NCBI GenBank assembly: GCA_002841945.1
Contig: PHBI01000015.1
Span: 1-55,563 of the forward strand
Direction of reading: 5' to 3'
Length of the DNA: 55,563 bases
From: Deltaproteobacteria bacterium HGW-Deltaproteobacteria-14
Lineage (GTDB): Bacteria > Myxococcota_A > UBA9042 > PHBI01
Positions 16,914-26,840 of this stretch are shown piece after piece. Both the position numbers and the translations under genes were made by a program. The notes beneath the pieces were generated by a model. That model was not told the DNA's origin. It saw nothing but the letters and a program-made list of their open reading frames with translations, and ran no database searches. Each line of letters begins with the position of its first letter. Position 1 is the first letter of the stretch.

Positions 16914-18404
16914 CTACGGCGCCGGGGCGGCGGCGGGGTCGGCGGCCTGCTCGCTCAGCCAGTCTCCGATCCGCGCCAACACCGCCGGGGCCATCGTCTC
17001 CTCGATCGTCGCGTACTCGCTCGGCGCGCCGGTGCCGGCGGTCTGGAAGAGGTGGTTGACCCCCGCCACGGCCTCGAGGGTCGCGTCGGCGTTCTTGCCC
17101 GCCTCGAGCGCCGCGCGGATGCCGGCGAGGTTCTCCGCCGCGGGGACCTGGCGGTCCTTGTCGCCGATGAGCACCAGCGCCGGGCAGCGCACCTGGCGCC
17201 ACGACTCGGTCGGATCCAGCACCAGAAACGAGCGGAGCCACGGCTGCGTCAGCTGGGTGAGCTGCTGCGCGACGAGCGTCTCCACGCCGACCTGTCTGAT
17301 CTGCGCCTTCTCCACTTCGCTGCCGCTCTCGAGCCGCGCGCGCACGGCCTGATCGAGCGCCGCCCTCAGCGTCGCCCCGTCCGCCCCGTCGACCACGAGC
17401 TTCATCAGCGCCGCCTGCTGCGCGACGTCGGAGGCGATCTGGGCCTCCGGCACGCCCTGGGCGCGCTCGAGCGCCGCGGCCTGCATGCCGAGCAGCGCGT
17501 CCCCGCGGACGCCGGTCCCCGCTAGCGCCACCACGAACGCCACCCGCTCGGGCTCGGCCGCGGCCGCCATCGCCACCAGGATCCCGCCCTCGCTGTGCCC
17601 GACGAGCCCCACCCGCGCCGGGTCGACCTCGGGCTGCGCCGCCAGAAACGCCGCGCTCGCCAGCACGTCGCGCAGGTTCGACTGCACCGTGATCGCCCCG
17701 GTCCCCGCCGTCGACCCGCCGACGCCGCGGTCGTCGACCCGCAGCACGGCGAAGCCGCGCCGCGTCAGGGCGTCGGCCAGCACCGCGAAGGGCTTGTGCG
17801 CGAACAAGGTCTCGTCGCGGTCCTGCGCCCCCGACCCGGTGATGAGCAGCACGGCCGGGTGCGGCGCGCCGTCGTCGGGATAGGTCAACGTCCCGGCCAG
17901 GGTCACCCCGTCGGCGGCGTTGTCCCACGCCGCGTCGCGGGTCGCGTAGGGGAAGGGCGGCTTCGGCGTCTGCGGCCGGTTCGGGCCGGCCGCCGCGACC
18001 GCGTCGGCGGCAAGTTTTCGCATCCGCAGTAGGAGCTTCATGCCGCCTTGGTTGAGTGTTCCAGTCGCATTCTGGCCGTCAGCGTCTCGCAGTGCAGCGA
18101 AGCGCGCCGGCGCCGCGGGGACGGGCAGGGTGAAGGCGAGGTCCGCGCCGTCGTCGCTGACGTCGCTCAGCGGCGCGTCTTCGACCCCTTGCGCCGGGAT
18201 GCTGATCGTCGCCGCGGCGCCCCCCGCGGCGATGTGGACGCTGAACTCGAGCGCGTCGCCCCCGGGCAGGGCGACGGTCCCCGCCCAGCGGCTCTCCTCG
18301 ATCGGCGGGATCGGCTCCTCGTCATCGAGGGTGTCCGGGGCGTGGGCGCAGCCGCAGAGCAGCGCGGCGGTCGCCAGGGTCTGCACCAGGATCCGGTCAT
18401 ACAT
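16914..18404 (-). CDS. Exported alpha/beta hydrolase
   Basis: Serine hydrolase of 496 residues with a lipoprotein-like signal (TLATAALLCGC, Cys19). Residues 35-130 are a beta-rich N-terminal domain; the hydrolase domain starts at about 160. It contains LITGSGAQDRDE (oxyanion region), RVDDRGVGGS, the nucleophile elbow GHSEGG (Ser271), a candidate acid in LIGDKDRQVP and a C-terminal His in VAGVNHLF. This layout fits the family of secreted alpha/beta hydrolases with an N-terminal DUF3887-like or related domain; the substrate is unknown. ATG 18404 is chosen because GAGGTGAGGAG ends six bases before it; ATG 18410 abuts that site. Confidence 0.85.
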   Translation of the reverse strand: MYDRILVQTLATAALLCGCAHAPDTLDDEEPIPPIEESRWAGTVALPGGDALEFSVHIAAGGAAATISIPAQGVEDAPLSDVSDDGADLAFTLPVPAAPARFAALRDADGQNATGTLNQGGMKLLLRMRKLAADAVAAAGPNRPQTPKPPFPYATRDAAWDNAADGVTLAGTLTYPDDGAPHPAVLLITGSGAQDRDETLFAHKPFAVLADALTRRGFAVLRVDDRGVGGSTAGTGAITVQSNLRDVLASAAFLAAQPEVDPARVGLVGHSEGGILVAMAAAAEPERVAFVVALAGTGVRGDALLGMQAAALERAQGVPEAQIASDVAQQAALMKLVVDGADGATLRAALDQAVRARLESGSEVEKAQIRQVGVETLVAQQLTQLTQPWLRSFLVLDPTESWRQVRCPALVLIGDKDRQVPAAENLAGIRAALEAGKNADATLEAVAGVNHLFQTAGTGAPSEYATIEETMAPAVLARIGDWLSEQAADPAAAPAP

Positions 18405-18551
18405 CGTCATCTCCTCACCTCGCGGCCCGCAAACGTTGGTCGCGACGCCACCAAACATAGCGCGAGCGGGTGAGGCTTGCGATCGACGCAGACCCGTCGA
18501 GCGACTATCTTCGCGGCGAGGAAACCCTTGGTAGCGCGCGCACCGAAGACG

Positions 18552-20804
18552 ATGGACCGACAGACGCCGCGAGGCGAGGCGCCGCCCGCCACGCCGGGCG
18601 CGGGCCAGGCCGTGATCCAAGCGCTCGGCGCGGCGAGCCTGGCGCTCGCCGTCGCCGCGATCCTGGGCGCCTGCGGGCTGGTGCGCTTCGGCGACATCGA
18701 GCCACCGGGGGACCGCCGGGTCGTCACCGACATCGAGATCCGCGACAGCTCCGGCGTCGCCGCGAGCGACGTCGTCGACGAGCTCAGCTCCCGGGTGCAG
18801 GGCGGGTCGGTCCCCGCCAAAGACGCCCTGGTCGACGTCAGCGAGATCGGCATCGACGCTCGCCGCATCGAGGCCATCTACGCCGCACACGGCTACTTCC
18901 GCGCCCGCGTCGTCGACTACTGGATCGAGAACCAGCCGCGCCAGACCGCGCGCGTCGTGTTCAAGGTCGCCGAGGGCCCGCCCACCCGGGTCAAGGACGT
19001 CCACTTCCTCGGCCTCGACCCGCCCGCGGCGGCGCCCCCCGGGATGCTCTCCGAGGCCGACGCCAAGATCGCCGGGGAGGCGACGCGCCGCCTCGCCGCC
19101 CTCCTCGAGGAGCTCCCGGGCGTCATCCCGCTCGACCCCGGCGACGTCTGGACCGAGGAGCGCTACAAGCTCGGCCTCGCCCTGGTCGAGAAGGCCCTGC
19201 GCGACAAGGGCTTCGCCCACGCCCGCGTCGTCGGCGACAACTACGTCTCCCGGGAGCGCTCGGAGGTCGGCGTCTACTACCGCATCGACACCGGCCCGCT
19301 GACCACCATCCGCGAGCTCTGCATCGTCGGCGCGGAGCACTTCCCCAAGGCCCGCATCGAGCGGCGCCTCGACCTCGCGCCCGGCGACATCGTCGAGCCG
19401 TCCCGGCTGCGCGACGCCGAGGCCGCCATCTACGATCTCGGCGTCTACTTCAGCGTGAACCTGCGGGTCATCCGCACGGCCGCGACGAGCTGCGACGACC
19501 GCGGCGCCGAGTCCACCGAGGGCGCCATCGGGGTCATGCCCTCCGCCCCCGCGCAGGTGGCCCCCGCCGACGCCTCCGACGCCCCCGGCGTCGCCGTAGA
19601 CGGCGACGCCGCCCCACCCGCGGCCGACACGGCGCCGGTCGCGGGCGTGGCCCCCTCACGGTTCGGCGCGCGCCGCGGTCCCCCCGCCAAGGTGTTCATC
19701 GAGGTCGCCGTCCAGGAGATGCCCCCGTGGGACGCGACGATCGGCTTCGGGGCGCTGACCGACAGCGTCAAGGCCGAGTTCTCGCTGCCGGCCACCTTCC
19801 AGGATCGCGATCTCTTCGACTCCCTCGTCGGCCTGCGCCTCAAGGTCAACCCCGCCCTGGTCATCCCCAGCATCACGGGCGACTGGGGGGCCTACCGGTT
19901 CGGCTTCGCCGGCTCGGCCGTCCTCGAGTGGCCGTCGTTCATCGAGGAGTTCACGCGCCTCATCCTCGAGCTCAAGTACGAGCGCGATCCGAGCCAGGAC
20001 GCCGAGACCGACCAGTGGTCCGGCTCGGTCGGCCTCTCGCGCCGCATCGTCACCGGCCTCACCGGGCGCGTCGGCTTCAACGTCTCGCGCTTTCGCATCT
20101 TCGGCATCGAGCGCCCCGACGCCCAGGAGGCCCTCGACGCCGCCGCCCTGCGCTTCCGCGACGCCGACACCCTCACCTGGTTCGATCTCGGCTTCGTCCT
20201 CGACAAGCGCGACGGCCTCTACGACGCCCGCAAGGGCTTCTACGCCTCGCTCCAGGCCCAGCTCTCGCTCAAGCCGCTGCTCAGCAACGTCGAGTACCTG
20301 CGCCTGCTGATGGACACCCGCGGCTACATCTACGTCGCCCGCTGGCTCACCATCGCCCTGCGCGCCCGCGTCGGCTGGCTCTTCTTCCCCGAGGCGCAGG
20401 GCACCCCGACCCCGGCGCGCTTCACCTCCGGCGGGCCGAGCACCAACCGCGGCTTCGCCAGCGGGCGCATGGGCGACTACCTCTGCAGCGACGGCGTCTT
20501 CAACGGCAGCTGCGGCACGGATCCCTCCGATCGCACCTACTTCGGCGGCAACTACCTCGTCGAGACCAACGCCGAGCTGCGCTTCTACCTCCTCGACTGG
20601 CTCGGCCTCGTCGGCTTCGTCGACGCCGCCCACCTCTGGAGCCGCGCGAGCGATATCGATCTGCTCGACCCCTACGTGGCCGTCGGCCCGGGCCTGCGCA
20701 TCTTCACGCCGGTCGGCCCGATCCGCCTCGACTTCGGCTTCCTCGTGCGCGGCCCGGTCGGCTTCGACTGGTACGGGCACTTCAGCCTCGGGCAGGCCTT
20801 CTGA
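18552..20804 (+). CDS. tamA: TamA/BamA-family outer membrane assembly protein
   Basis: Omp85-superfamily protein of 750 residues: periplasmic POTRA domains followed by a 16-strand outer-membrane barrel. POTRA-like segments lie at about 55-310 (AAHGYFRARVVDYWIE, VVFKVAEGPPTRVKDVHFLG, YYRIDTGPLTTIRELCIVG). A 60-residue Ala/Pro/Asp-rich linker (about 315-375) separates them from the barrel (IGFGALTDSVKAEFS; FTSGGPSTNRGFASGRMGDY; final RLDFGFLVRGPVGFDWY.HFSLGQAF). The conserved substrate-gating RGF is present. The N-terminus ends in AAILGACG, a possible lipobox, which is unusual for this family. It overlaps tamB as TGATG, so the two subunits are coupled. Confidence 0.88.
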   Translation: MDRQTPRGEAPPATPGAGQAVIQALGAASLALAVAAILGACGLVRFGDIEPPGDRRVVTDIEIRDSSGVAASDVVDELSSRVQGGSVPAKDALVDVSEIGIDARRIEAIYAAHGYFRARVVDYWIENQPRQTARVVFKVAEGPPTRVKDVHFLGLDPPAAAPPGMLSEADAKIAGEATRRLAALLEELPGVIPLDPGDVWTEERYKLGLALVEKALRDKGFAHARVVGDNYVSRERSEVGVYYRIDTGPLTTIRELCIVGAEHFPKARIERRLDLAPGDIVEPSRLRDAEAAIYDLGVYFSVNLRVIRTAATSCDDRGAESTEGAIGVMPSAPAQVAPADASDAPGVAVDGDAAPPAADTAPVAGVAPSRFGARRGPPAKVFIEVAVQEMPPWDATIGFGALTDSVKAEFSLPATFQDRDLFDSLVGLRLKVNPALVIPSITGDWGAYRFGFAGSAVLEWPSFIEEFTRLILELKYERDPSQDAETDQWSGSVGLSRRIVTGLTGRVGFNVSRFRIFGIERPDAQEALDAAALRFRDADTLTWFDLGFVLDKRDGLYDARKGFYASLQAQLSLKPLLSNVEYLRLLMDTRGYIYVARWLTIALRARVGWLFFPEAQGTPTPARFTSGGPSTNRGFASGRMGDYLCSDGVFNGSCGTDPSDRTYFGGNYLVETNAELRFYLLDWLGLVGFVDAAHLWSRASDIDLLDPYVAVGPGLRIFTPVGPIRLDFGFLVRGPVGFDWYGHFSLGQAF

Positions 20805-23800
20805 TGGCTGACACCCCCGAGACGCCCGACGTCACCGCCCCCGAGACGCCCGCGGCGCCCGCGCCCAAGAAGCGCTTTCGGCCGCTCCGCTTCTTCTTGA
20901 AGCTCTTGATGTGGCTCGTGATCTCGGTGGTCGTCCTGCTGCTGCTGACCTTCGCGCTGCTGCAGACCGACTTCGGGCGCGACTTCGTCCGCGGCGTCGT
21001 CCTCGACGCGCTCAACGACGGGATCCGGGGTCGGGTCGAGGTCGATCGCCTCGCCGGGACGCTCCCGTTCGACGTCGAGCTCGACGGCGTCCGCATCTTC
21101 GACCCCGACGGCGCGCTGACCCTCGGGGTCGAGCAGGTGACCGCCGACGTCCACCCCTTCGCGCTGTTCGACAACACGGTCCACTTGTCCGACATCCGGA
21201 TCGTCCGCCCCGACGTCCGCATGCTCGACGCCGAGGGGCGGGTCGGCCTCGCGCGCGCCTTCGAGCCCCGCGTCCCGTCTCCGCCCGATCCGCTGGCGGC
21301 CGTGTGGATCGTCCGCCTCGAGGGCATCGCCCTCGAGCGCGGCGTCATCGCGCAGCTCGTCGACTCCCCGGATCTCCGCTTCGACGACACGTCGGTCGAC
21401 GTGTCGCTGCACGTCGGCGAGCGCGGGCTCGCCTGGAACGACCTCGTCGTGCGGACGCGCCCCAGCGCGCCGCTGCCGCCCGAGGTCGTCGTCCGCTCCG
21501 ACGGCGAGCTCGCCGGCGACGACCTCGTCCTGACGCGGCTCGAGGTCGAGGCGCCGCCCCACCGCGTCGCCCTGCGTGGCCGCCTGCGCGTCACCGACTT
21601 CTCCTACGCCGACGTCCACCTGAGCGCCGTGGAGGTCGACCTCGACGCCCTCCCCGGGGCCATCGGGACGCTGCCGGTCCACGGCACCGTCGAGCTGAGC
21701 GGGGACGCCACCCTGTCCGACGGTCGCCTCACCGGCTCGCTCTCGGCCCTCACGCCGCTCGGCGGGATCGAGGTGCAGCTCGGCGCCGAGACCCTCGCCA
21801 CCCCCGTCGCGTGGGAGGGGACGGTGCGCTTCGTCGACCTTCGGCCCGGCGTCGTCGACCTCGGGCTGCCCCAGGACTTCGCCGCCGACGGCAGCCTGAC
21901 CGTGTCCGGCGCCGGGGATCCCGCGTCTCCGGCCCAGCTCCACGCCGAGGGCGAGCTCATCGAGCGCGCCCCGTCCCCCGGGGGCCGCTTCGCGTTCCTG
22001 GTCGACCGCCTGCCGAGCGGCTTCAACCCCACCGGCGGGAGCGGCCTCTACGGCTTCACCGTCAGCGCCGAGGGGCTCGACATCGACCCGTGGCTCCACG
22101 CCTTCGGCCAGCCGGACCTCACCTCGCGGCTCACGCGCCTCGGCGCCAGCGGGCAGGTGATCCTGACCCGCGGGGCGGCGCCGCAGATCATCGCCGGCGC
22201 CGACTACGACGTCTCGCTCTCGGGGCACCTCGCGGGGGTGCCGGACGCGGTCCACGCGGAGCTCGCCTTCGGCAGCGCCGACCTGCAGTGGGGCGGCGAT
22301 GGCCTCCCCATCGGGCAGCTCGCGCTGACGCTGAGCGACGGGAGCTTCGGCGCGCAGGGCGCGTCCTTCGCCAGCGTGAACGCCACCCTCGGCCGCGACT
22401 CCCGCGATCGCACCACCTTGGAGGGGGTCGTGACCGCCCAGGACGTGGTCGTCGGCGACGGCGTCACGGTCAGCCAGGCGACCGTCCCCTTCGATCTGCT
22501 GGCGCGCGACCTCGACGGGATCCCCGAGGGGACCTTCAGCGCGGACGCCTCCGGGGTCATCGCCGCCGGGCAGCGCGTCGGCCACTTCGCAGGGGGCTTC
22601 GACCTGCGACGCGCCGCAGGGGGGATGCGGATCACGGGCCGCTTCAGCGCGGCGCGGGTCGCGACCTCGGCGGGCGCGGGGGCCGCGTCGGTCACCGGCT
22701 CGGTGGACACCTGGCTCGGCTTGAGCGGGCAGCTCGACGGCCGCGCCGACGTCACCCTGACCCGCGCGTCGGTGGCGGGTGCGCGGGCCGCGCGCCTGCA
22801 CGCGGCGGCGCAGGTCGTCGCCCGCCGCGGGGTCGGGGCCGGGATGACGCTGTCGGGGGCCTTCGACACCACGGGGGTCGGCTTCCAAGACATCGCGGTG
22901 AGCGCCGTGGAGGGCACCTTCGACGTCGCCCTGTCACCGGCGGACGGGCCGACCGGCGGAGTCCAGGCGCGGGTCCGCGACCTGACCGTCGCGGGCTGCG
23001 CGGGTCCGCGACCATGCGCCGTGGACACGGTCAAGCTCGACGTCCAGCTGCAGCCGAACGCCCGCGTCGCCTGGGACGTGCGCGCGGGGGCCGGCGGCCT
23101 CGAGACGTCGCTCCTCGGGGTGGCGACCCTGCCGCTCAGGGGCCGCAAGCTCCAGGTCGACCTCGATCGCCTCGTGTTGAGCCACGTGGCGACGACGGAG
23201 GGCGGCGACGTAGAGCGGACCGATCTGATCGTCGCCGACCAGATCCGCTACGCCGGCAGCGGCGTCATCCGCGTGGGCGAGCTGCGGGTGGTGGCGCCGA
23301 AGGGCGGGGTCGGCTGGATCCGCGCCCAGGGGACGATCGACGCGATCGCCGGGGAGGTCGATCTGACCCTCGACGCGCAGCAGATCGACATCGCCGAGTG
23401 GCTGGTGCAGTACCCATCCCTCGCCGGGCTGGTCCTGGGGCCGGCCGCGGACGGCGGGTCCGATGGGGGCTTCGAGCTCGGGCTGCCGCGGCTCGCCGGC
23501 GTCGCGGACGTCGGGGGGTATGTCCGGGGGACGTTGGCGGCGCCGCAGATCCGGCTCGCCGTGACGCTGACCGAGGGGCGCCTCGACGATCTCACCGGCC
23601 TGCGCCTCGGGACGGTCGTGGACTGGCGGGGGGGAAAGCTCGACCTGAAGGTGGGAGGCAGCTGGCACGAGGGGGCGCGGTTCACCGTGAGCGGCCACCT
23701 GCCGGCGACGCTCACCCTGGTCCCCGAGGCTGACGTCGTTGTCGCCGACGACGGCGACTTCGCCCTCGAGCTCGAGGCGAACGACTCGGACCTCACCGCG

Positions 23801-26527
23801 ACGCAGCGATTCCTGTCCGGGGTCGGGGCGAGCGGGCGCCTCGAGGGCAAGACGATGGCGGGGGAGGCGCGCCTGTCCTTCGTCTCGAAGGGGACCTTTC
23901 GCGCGCCCACGGTGGAGCTGAAGGCGTCGGCGTCGCCGCTGTCGCTGGGGGCGTTCGAGGGGCGGACGTCGCTCGAGCTGGCATCCGGGAGCGGGGCGAC
24001 CGAGCTGAAGGTGCTGGTCGAGGGCCCGGAGCGGTCGCCGGAGCCCGTCCGCAAGGGGCAGGTCGCGATCGCGTGGCCCGAGCGCAAGCCCCTCGCCGAC
24101 GTCGGCGTGCGGCTCCCGTTCGACCTCGCCGAGGCGCTGTTCGCGGACGAGCCGCTCGCGTTCGCGCGCCAGCGCCTGCGCGACGCGACCGGCGAGTCGC
24201 TGCGGCTCGACCTCCAGGCGGGCCGCCTGCGGTTGGCGGAGACCCCGGCGGAGCCGTTCTTGAGCGCGCGCAGCAAGGCCATCGAGGTGGTCGCGCAGCT
24301 GCACTTCGCGGGGCCGCTCGCCGACCCGACGCTGTCGAACTCGCGCGTCGAGATCTCGAACGTCGGGTTCGCGCAGAGCGGGCTCGAGCTCGCGTTGAAG
24401 AGCGAGATCCACCCGGTGACCAAGCAAAACGTGATCTCGGCGCAGGTGACCGCCTTCGCGCGGGGCAAGCGGCTGTTCCGCGGCTCGATCGCGGCGCCCG
24501 AGGCGGGCCTGCTGCTCGCTGAGCCCGAGCGCGTCCGCGGGCTCCTCGAGAGCCCGGCGTTCAAGGCGGCGCTGTTCAGCGAAGACATGACCAGCGCGGA
24601 GCTGTGGGACTTCAACCAGGAGCTCGGCGAGCTCGCGACGGGGTTCTTGCCCGACGCGCGGGCGATGGTCCATCTCAACGCCCACGGCGCCGCGCGCGGG
24701 CCGGAGGCGAACCTGATCGTGCGGCTGCGCAACGGGCGGCGCTCCGCGCGACGCGGCGACAGCCTCGATCGGAACGTCGCCGACGACATGCGGGTGGCGA
24801 TCAGCGTTCGGGCCGAGTCCACGTCGGTGTCGCTGCGCGTGACCCAGGACGCACCGGACGCCGACGGAGCGTCGAAGGAGCGGCCCGAGGACCTGATCGC
24901 GGCCAAGCCCGACGGGGCGCCGGCGGGGACGGCGGCCGAGGGCTGTGGGCTCACCAAGCTCGGGAACGCGGCGTACGCGCTGATGGTCTACGGGCAGGCC
25001 CCGGTCGGCAGCCGCGCGCTGCTCGACGGCGCGCTGCCGGACCTCGAGACGATGAGGCTCGACGCTCACGTGACGTCGTGCGGGCTGCAGCTCGGGCGGA
25101 TGGTGCGCGCGCTCGGGGCGACCTTCGGGCCGAGCCGCGGGCAGCTCGACGGGCGGGTGACGCTGAGCGGGACCGTCGGCGAGCCGCGCTTCGCGGGGCA
25201 GCTGATCGCGGACTTCAAGCAGCTCGACGTCGACGCGGTCGGGTTCCATCGGGACCGGTTGGCCGTCGGGCTGACGTTCGAGGGCAAGACCATCTCGCTC
25301 GTGCCTATCCGCCTCGAGGGGGATCCGCAGAAGGTCGCGAAGGCGGCGAAGGCCGCGAGCGAGGCGCAGACCGGGGTGGGCGGGGCGAGTGAGGCGGCGG
25401 CCGGTCCCGGCGAGAGCGACGAGGCCAAGGACGCGTCCTACCTCTCGCTCCGCATGGAGGCGGTGCTCGATCGCCTCGACGCCGCCGGGATCAGGCTCGA
25501 CGGGGCCCTCGCGATGCGCGACTTCCCGCTCGTGGACACCCGGGACGCGAAGGCGCGGGTGGCGGGGGACATCGCGGTCACCGGCACGGTGGCGCGACCC
25601 GACGTGTCGGGCGACTTCAAGGTGCTGTCGGGGATCTACAAGCGCGAGTTCGGCGCGCGGAGCGTGCGTCCGCTGGGCCTGCCCGAGGACGTGACGATCG
25701 TCGGCGGCGAGCCGGTCCCGCCCGAGGAGGAGACGCCGCGCGGCAAGGGCGTCCGCACGGGGGTGAAGCTCGACGTCAGCGTCGAGGTCGCCGAGGGAAA
25801 GGTGGTCATCGAGAACGACATGCTGCGGATCCTGCCGTGGACGCGCGACCTGCGGCTCCAGACGATCGACGGCGAGATCGCGATCACCGGGACGATCTTC
25901 GTGCCGAAGGACCGGATCACGCTCTACGGCAAGGTGTTCACGGTCGTGCCGGACTCGCGGGTGGTCTTCACCGGCGACATGAGCACCGACCCGCAGCTGC
26001 TCGTGAGCGCCACCTACGACATCAGCGAGGTGGACCTGAGCGCGCTGGGGCTGACGGCCACGGCGGACTCGCGGGCGAAGGTGGCCATCAGCGGCAACGC
26101 CGCGGCGCCGCGGCTGACGCTGAGCAGCGACCCGGCGATGGACGAGTCCAACATCATCAACGTGATCGTGTTCGACGCGCCCGTGGGGCAGGGGGACACG
26201 CAGGACACGAACGTCCGGAGCCAGGTGGCGAACCTGGTCATCGGGATCGCCACGGGCAGCCTGTCGCGGTTCGTGACCGACCAGCTCCCGGTCGACACCT
26301 TCCAGCTCGACACCAAGAACGGCGACCTCACCGAGAGCCGCCTGACGGTCGGCAAGCGCCTCGCGAAGAACCTGTTCTTCCGCTACCGGCGCAACATCGG
26401 CGCGGACGGCGAGACCGAGAGCGCCAACGAGTTCAGCGCCGAGTACCGCGTCGGCCCCGTGACGCTCCTCGGGAGCTACGGCGACATCGGCGAGTTCTCC
26501 CTCGAGGCCAACCTTCACTTGCACTAA
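20804..26527 (+). CDS. tamB: TamB-like translocation/lipid-bridge protein
   Basis: A 1907-residue protein, much longer than E. coli TamB (about 1260). A Pro/Ala-rich cytosolic start is followed by one membrane helix (about 30-55, LMWLVISVVVLLLLTFALLQ), then a very long run of beta-strand repeats forming a predicted hydrophobic groove spanning the periplasm, and a C-terminal DUF490/TamB domain (about 1560-1907: LSGIYKREFGAR, GEIAITGTIFVPKDRITLYGK broken by a few residues, LTLSSDPAMDESNIINVIVF, LTVGKRLAKNLFFRYRRNIG). The final residues FSLEANLHLH resemble a barrel-targeting strand. AsmA-like proteins of this type move phospholipids between membranes or help barrel assembly with TamA, encoded immediately upstream with overlap. 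Confidence 0.88.
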   Translation: MADTPETPDVTAPETPAAPAPKKRFRPLRFFLKLLMWLVISVVVLLLLTFALLQTDFGRDFVRGVVLDALNDGIRGRVEVDRLAGTLPFDVELDGVRIFDPDGALTLGVEQVTADVHPFALFDNTVHLSDIRIVRPDVRMLDAEGRVGLARAFEPRVPSPPDPLAAVWIVRLEGIALERGVIAQLVDSPDLRFDDTSVDVSLHVGERGLAWNDLVVRTRPSAPLPPEVVVRSDGELAGDDLVLTRLEVEAPPHRVALRGRLRVTDFSYADVHLSAVEVDLDALPGAIGTLPVHGTVELSGDATLSDGRLTGSLSALTPLGGIEVQLGAETLATPVAWEGTVRFVDLRPGVVDLGLPQDFAADGSLTVSGAGDPASPAQLHAEGELIERAPSPGGRFAFLVDRLPSGFNPTGGSGLYGFTVSAEGLDIDPWLHAFGQPDLTSRLTRLGASGQVILTRGAAPQIIAGADYDVSLSGHLAGVPDAVHAELAFGSADLQWGGDGLPIGQLALTLSDGSFGAQGASFASVNATLGRDSRDRTTLEGVVTAQDVVVGDGVTVSQATVPFDLLARDLDGIPEGTFSADASGVIAAGQRVGHFAGGFDLRRAAGGMRITGRFSAARVATSAGAGAASVTGSVDTWLGLSGQLDGRADVTLTRASVAGARAARLHAAAQVVARRGVGAGMTLSGAFDTTGVGFQDIAVSAVEGTFDVALSPADGPTGGVQARVRDLTVAGCAGPRPCAVDTVKLDVQLQPNARVAWDVRAGAGGLETSLLGVATLPLRGRKLQVDLDRLVLSHVATTEGGDVERTDLIVADQIRYAGSGVIRVGELRVVAPKGGVGWIRAQGTIDAIAGEVDLTLDAQQIDIAEWLVQYPSLAGLVLGPAADGGSDGGFELGLPRLAGVADVGGYVRGTLAAPQIRLAVTLTEGRLDDLTGLRLGTVVDWRGGKLDLKVGGSWHEGARFTVSGHLPATLTLVPEADVVVADDGDFALELEANDSDLTATQRFLSGVGASGRLEGKTMAGEARLSFVSKGTFRAPTVELKASASPLSLGAFEGRTSLELASGSGATELKVLVEGPERSPEPVRKGQVAIAWPERKPLADVGVRLPFDLAEALFADEPLAFARQRLRDATGESLRLDLQAGRLRLAETPAEPFLSARSKAIEVVAQLHFAGPLADPTLSNSRVEISNVGFAQSGLELALKSEIHPVTKQNVISAQVTAFARGKRLFRGSIAAPEAGLLLAEPERVRGLLESPAFKAALFSEDMTSAELWDFNQELGELATGFLPDARAMVHLNAHGAARGPEANLIVRLRNGRRSARRGDSLDRNVADDMRVAISVRAESTSVSLRVTQDAPDADGASKERPEDLIAAKPDGAPAGTAAEGCGLTKLGNAAYALMVYGQAPVGSRALLDGALPDLETMRLDAHVTSCGLQLGRMVRALGATFGPSRGQLDGRVTLSGTVGEPRFAGQLIADFKQLDVDAVGFHRDRLAVGLTFEGKTISLVPIRLEGDPQKVAKAAKAASEAQTGVGGASEAAAGPGESDEAKDASYLSLRMEAVLDRLDAAGIRLDGALAMRDFPLVDTRDAKARVAGDIAVTGTVARPDVSGDFKVLSGIYKREFGARSVRPLGLPEDVTIVGGEPVPPEEETPRGKGVRTGVKLDVSVEVAEGKVVIENDMLRILPWTRDLRLQTIDGEIAITGTIFVPKDRITLYGKVFTVVPDSRVVFTGDMSTDPQLLVSATYDISEVDLSALGLTATADSRAKVAISGNAAAPRLTLSSDPAMDESNIINVIVFDAPVGQGDTQDTNVRSQVANLVIGIATGSLSRFVTDQLPVDTFQLDTKNGDLTESRLTVGKRLAKNLFFRYRRNIGADGETESANEFSAEYRVGPVTLLGSYGDIGEFSLEANLHLH

Positions 26528-26783
26528 ATGCGCTCGCTACGGGGCGCCTTGGTGGAACGCCTCACCCCTCCCACCGCGGAGCTCGCGAGCTCGCCCCGCG
26601 GCGGGAACCCTCGGGGTGAGACGTTCCAGGCGCCCCTGCGCTCGCTACCCCCGCCGCCTTCGGCGCCCCCGCTGGCGCGGGGGAGTTGACCGTCGGCCTG
26701 CGGCCGACGGTCGGCGTACCGCCCACGCCCGCGCTCCGCGGCCCGCACGGCTTTGCGTCGCACAAAAAGTGTTGCGCGCTTTC
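26528..26783. other. Hairpin-rich intergenic segment after tamB
   Basis: No gene seen. An imperfect inverted repeat pairs 26543-26568 with 26613-26634. A hairpin CCCCCGC-tggc-GCGGGGG lies at 26666-26683, and a 10-base stem with 5-base loop at 26688-26712 (arms GACCGTCGGC/GCCGACGGTC). The word tgcgctcgctac occurs twice (26529 region and 26637 region). The segment probably ends tamB transcription; the layered repeats suggest a decayed dispersed element. The last hairpin shares words with the repeat at the start of the window. Confidence 0.55.
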
Positions 26784-26800
26784 TTGATAACCATTATCAA
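26784..26800. promoter_or_regulatory. Candidate Fur box
   Basis: TTGATAACCATTATCAA is a perfect 7-3-7 palindrome. Its central 15 bases match the 7-1-7 Fur consensus TGATAATGATTATCA at 13 positions. It is the most A/T-rich spot in its neighbourhood and lies 41 bases before the start of the outer-membrane protein gene, so iron (or, for a Zur paralogue, zinc) repression of the two-gene operon is likely. Confidence 0.7.
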
Positions 26801-26840
26801 TACCATGCTCTCGCTGGTGAGCGCCCACCATGAGGACATC

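Noticed and set aside
18470..20803. Open frame continuous with tamB running back through tamA
   Set aside because: It translates to Arg/Pro-rich sequence with no domain and coincides base for base with the tamA gene in another frame; the tamB start at 20804 is supported by the TGATG overlap and the membrane helix.
22934..26524. 1196-codon open frame antisense to tamB
   Set aside because: High GC with few stops in this antisense phase; the translation is Arg/Glu/Leu-rich shadow sequence, while the plus strand has clear TamB domains.
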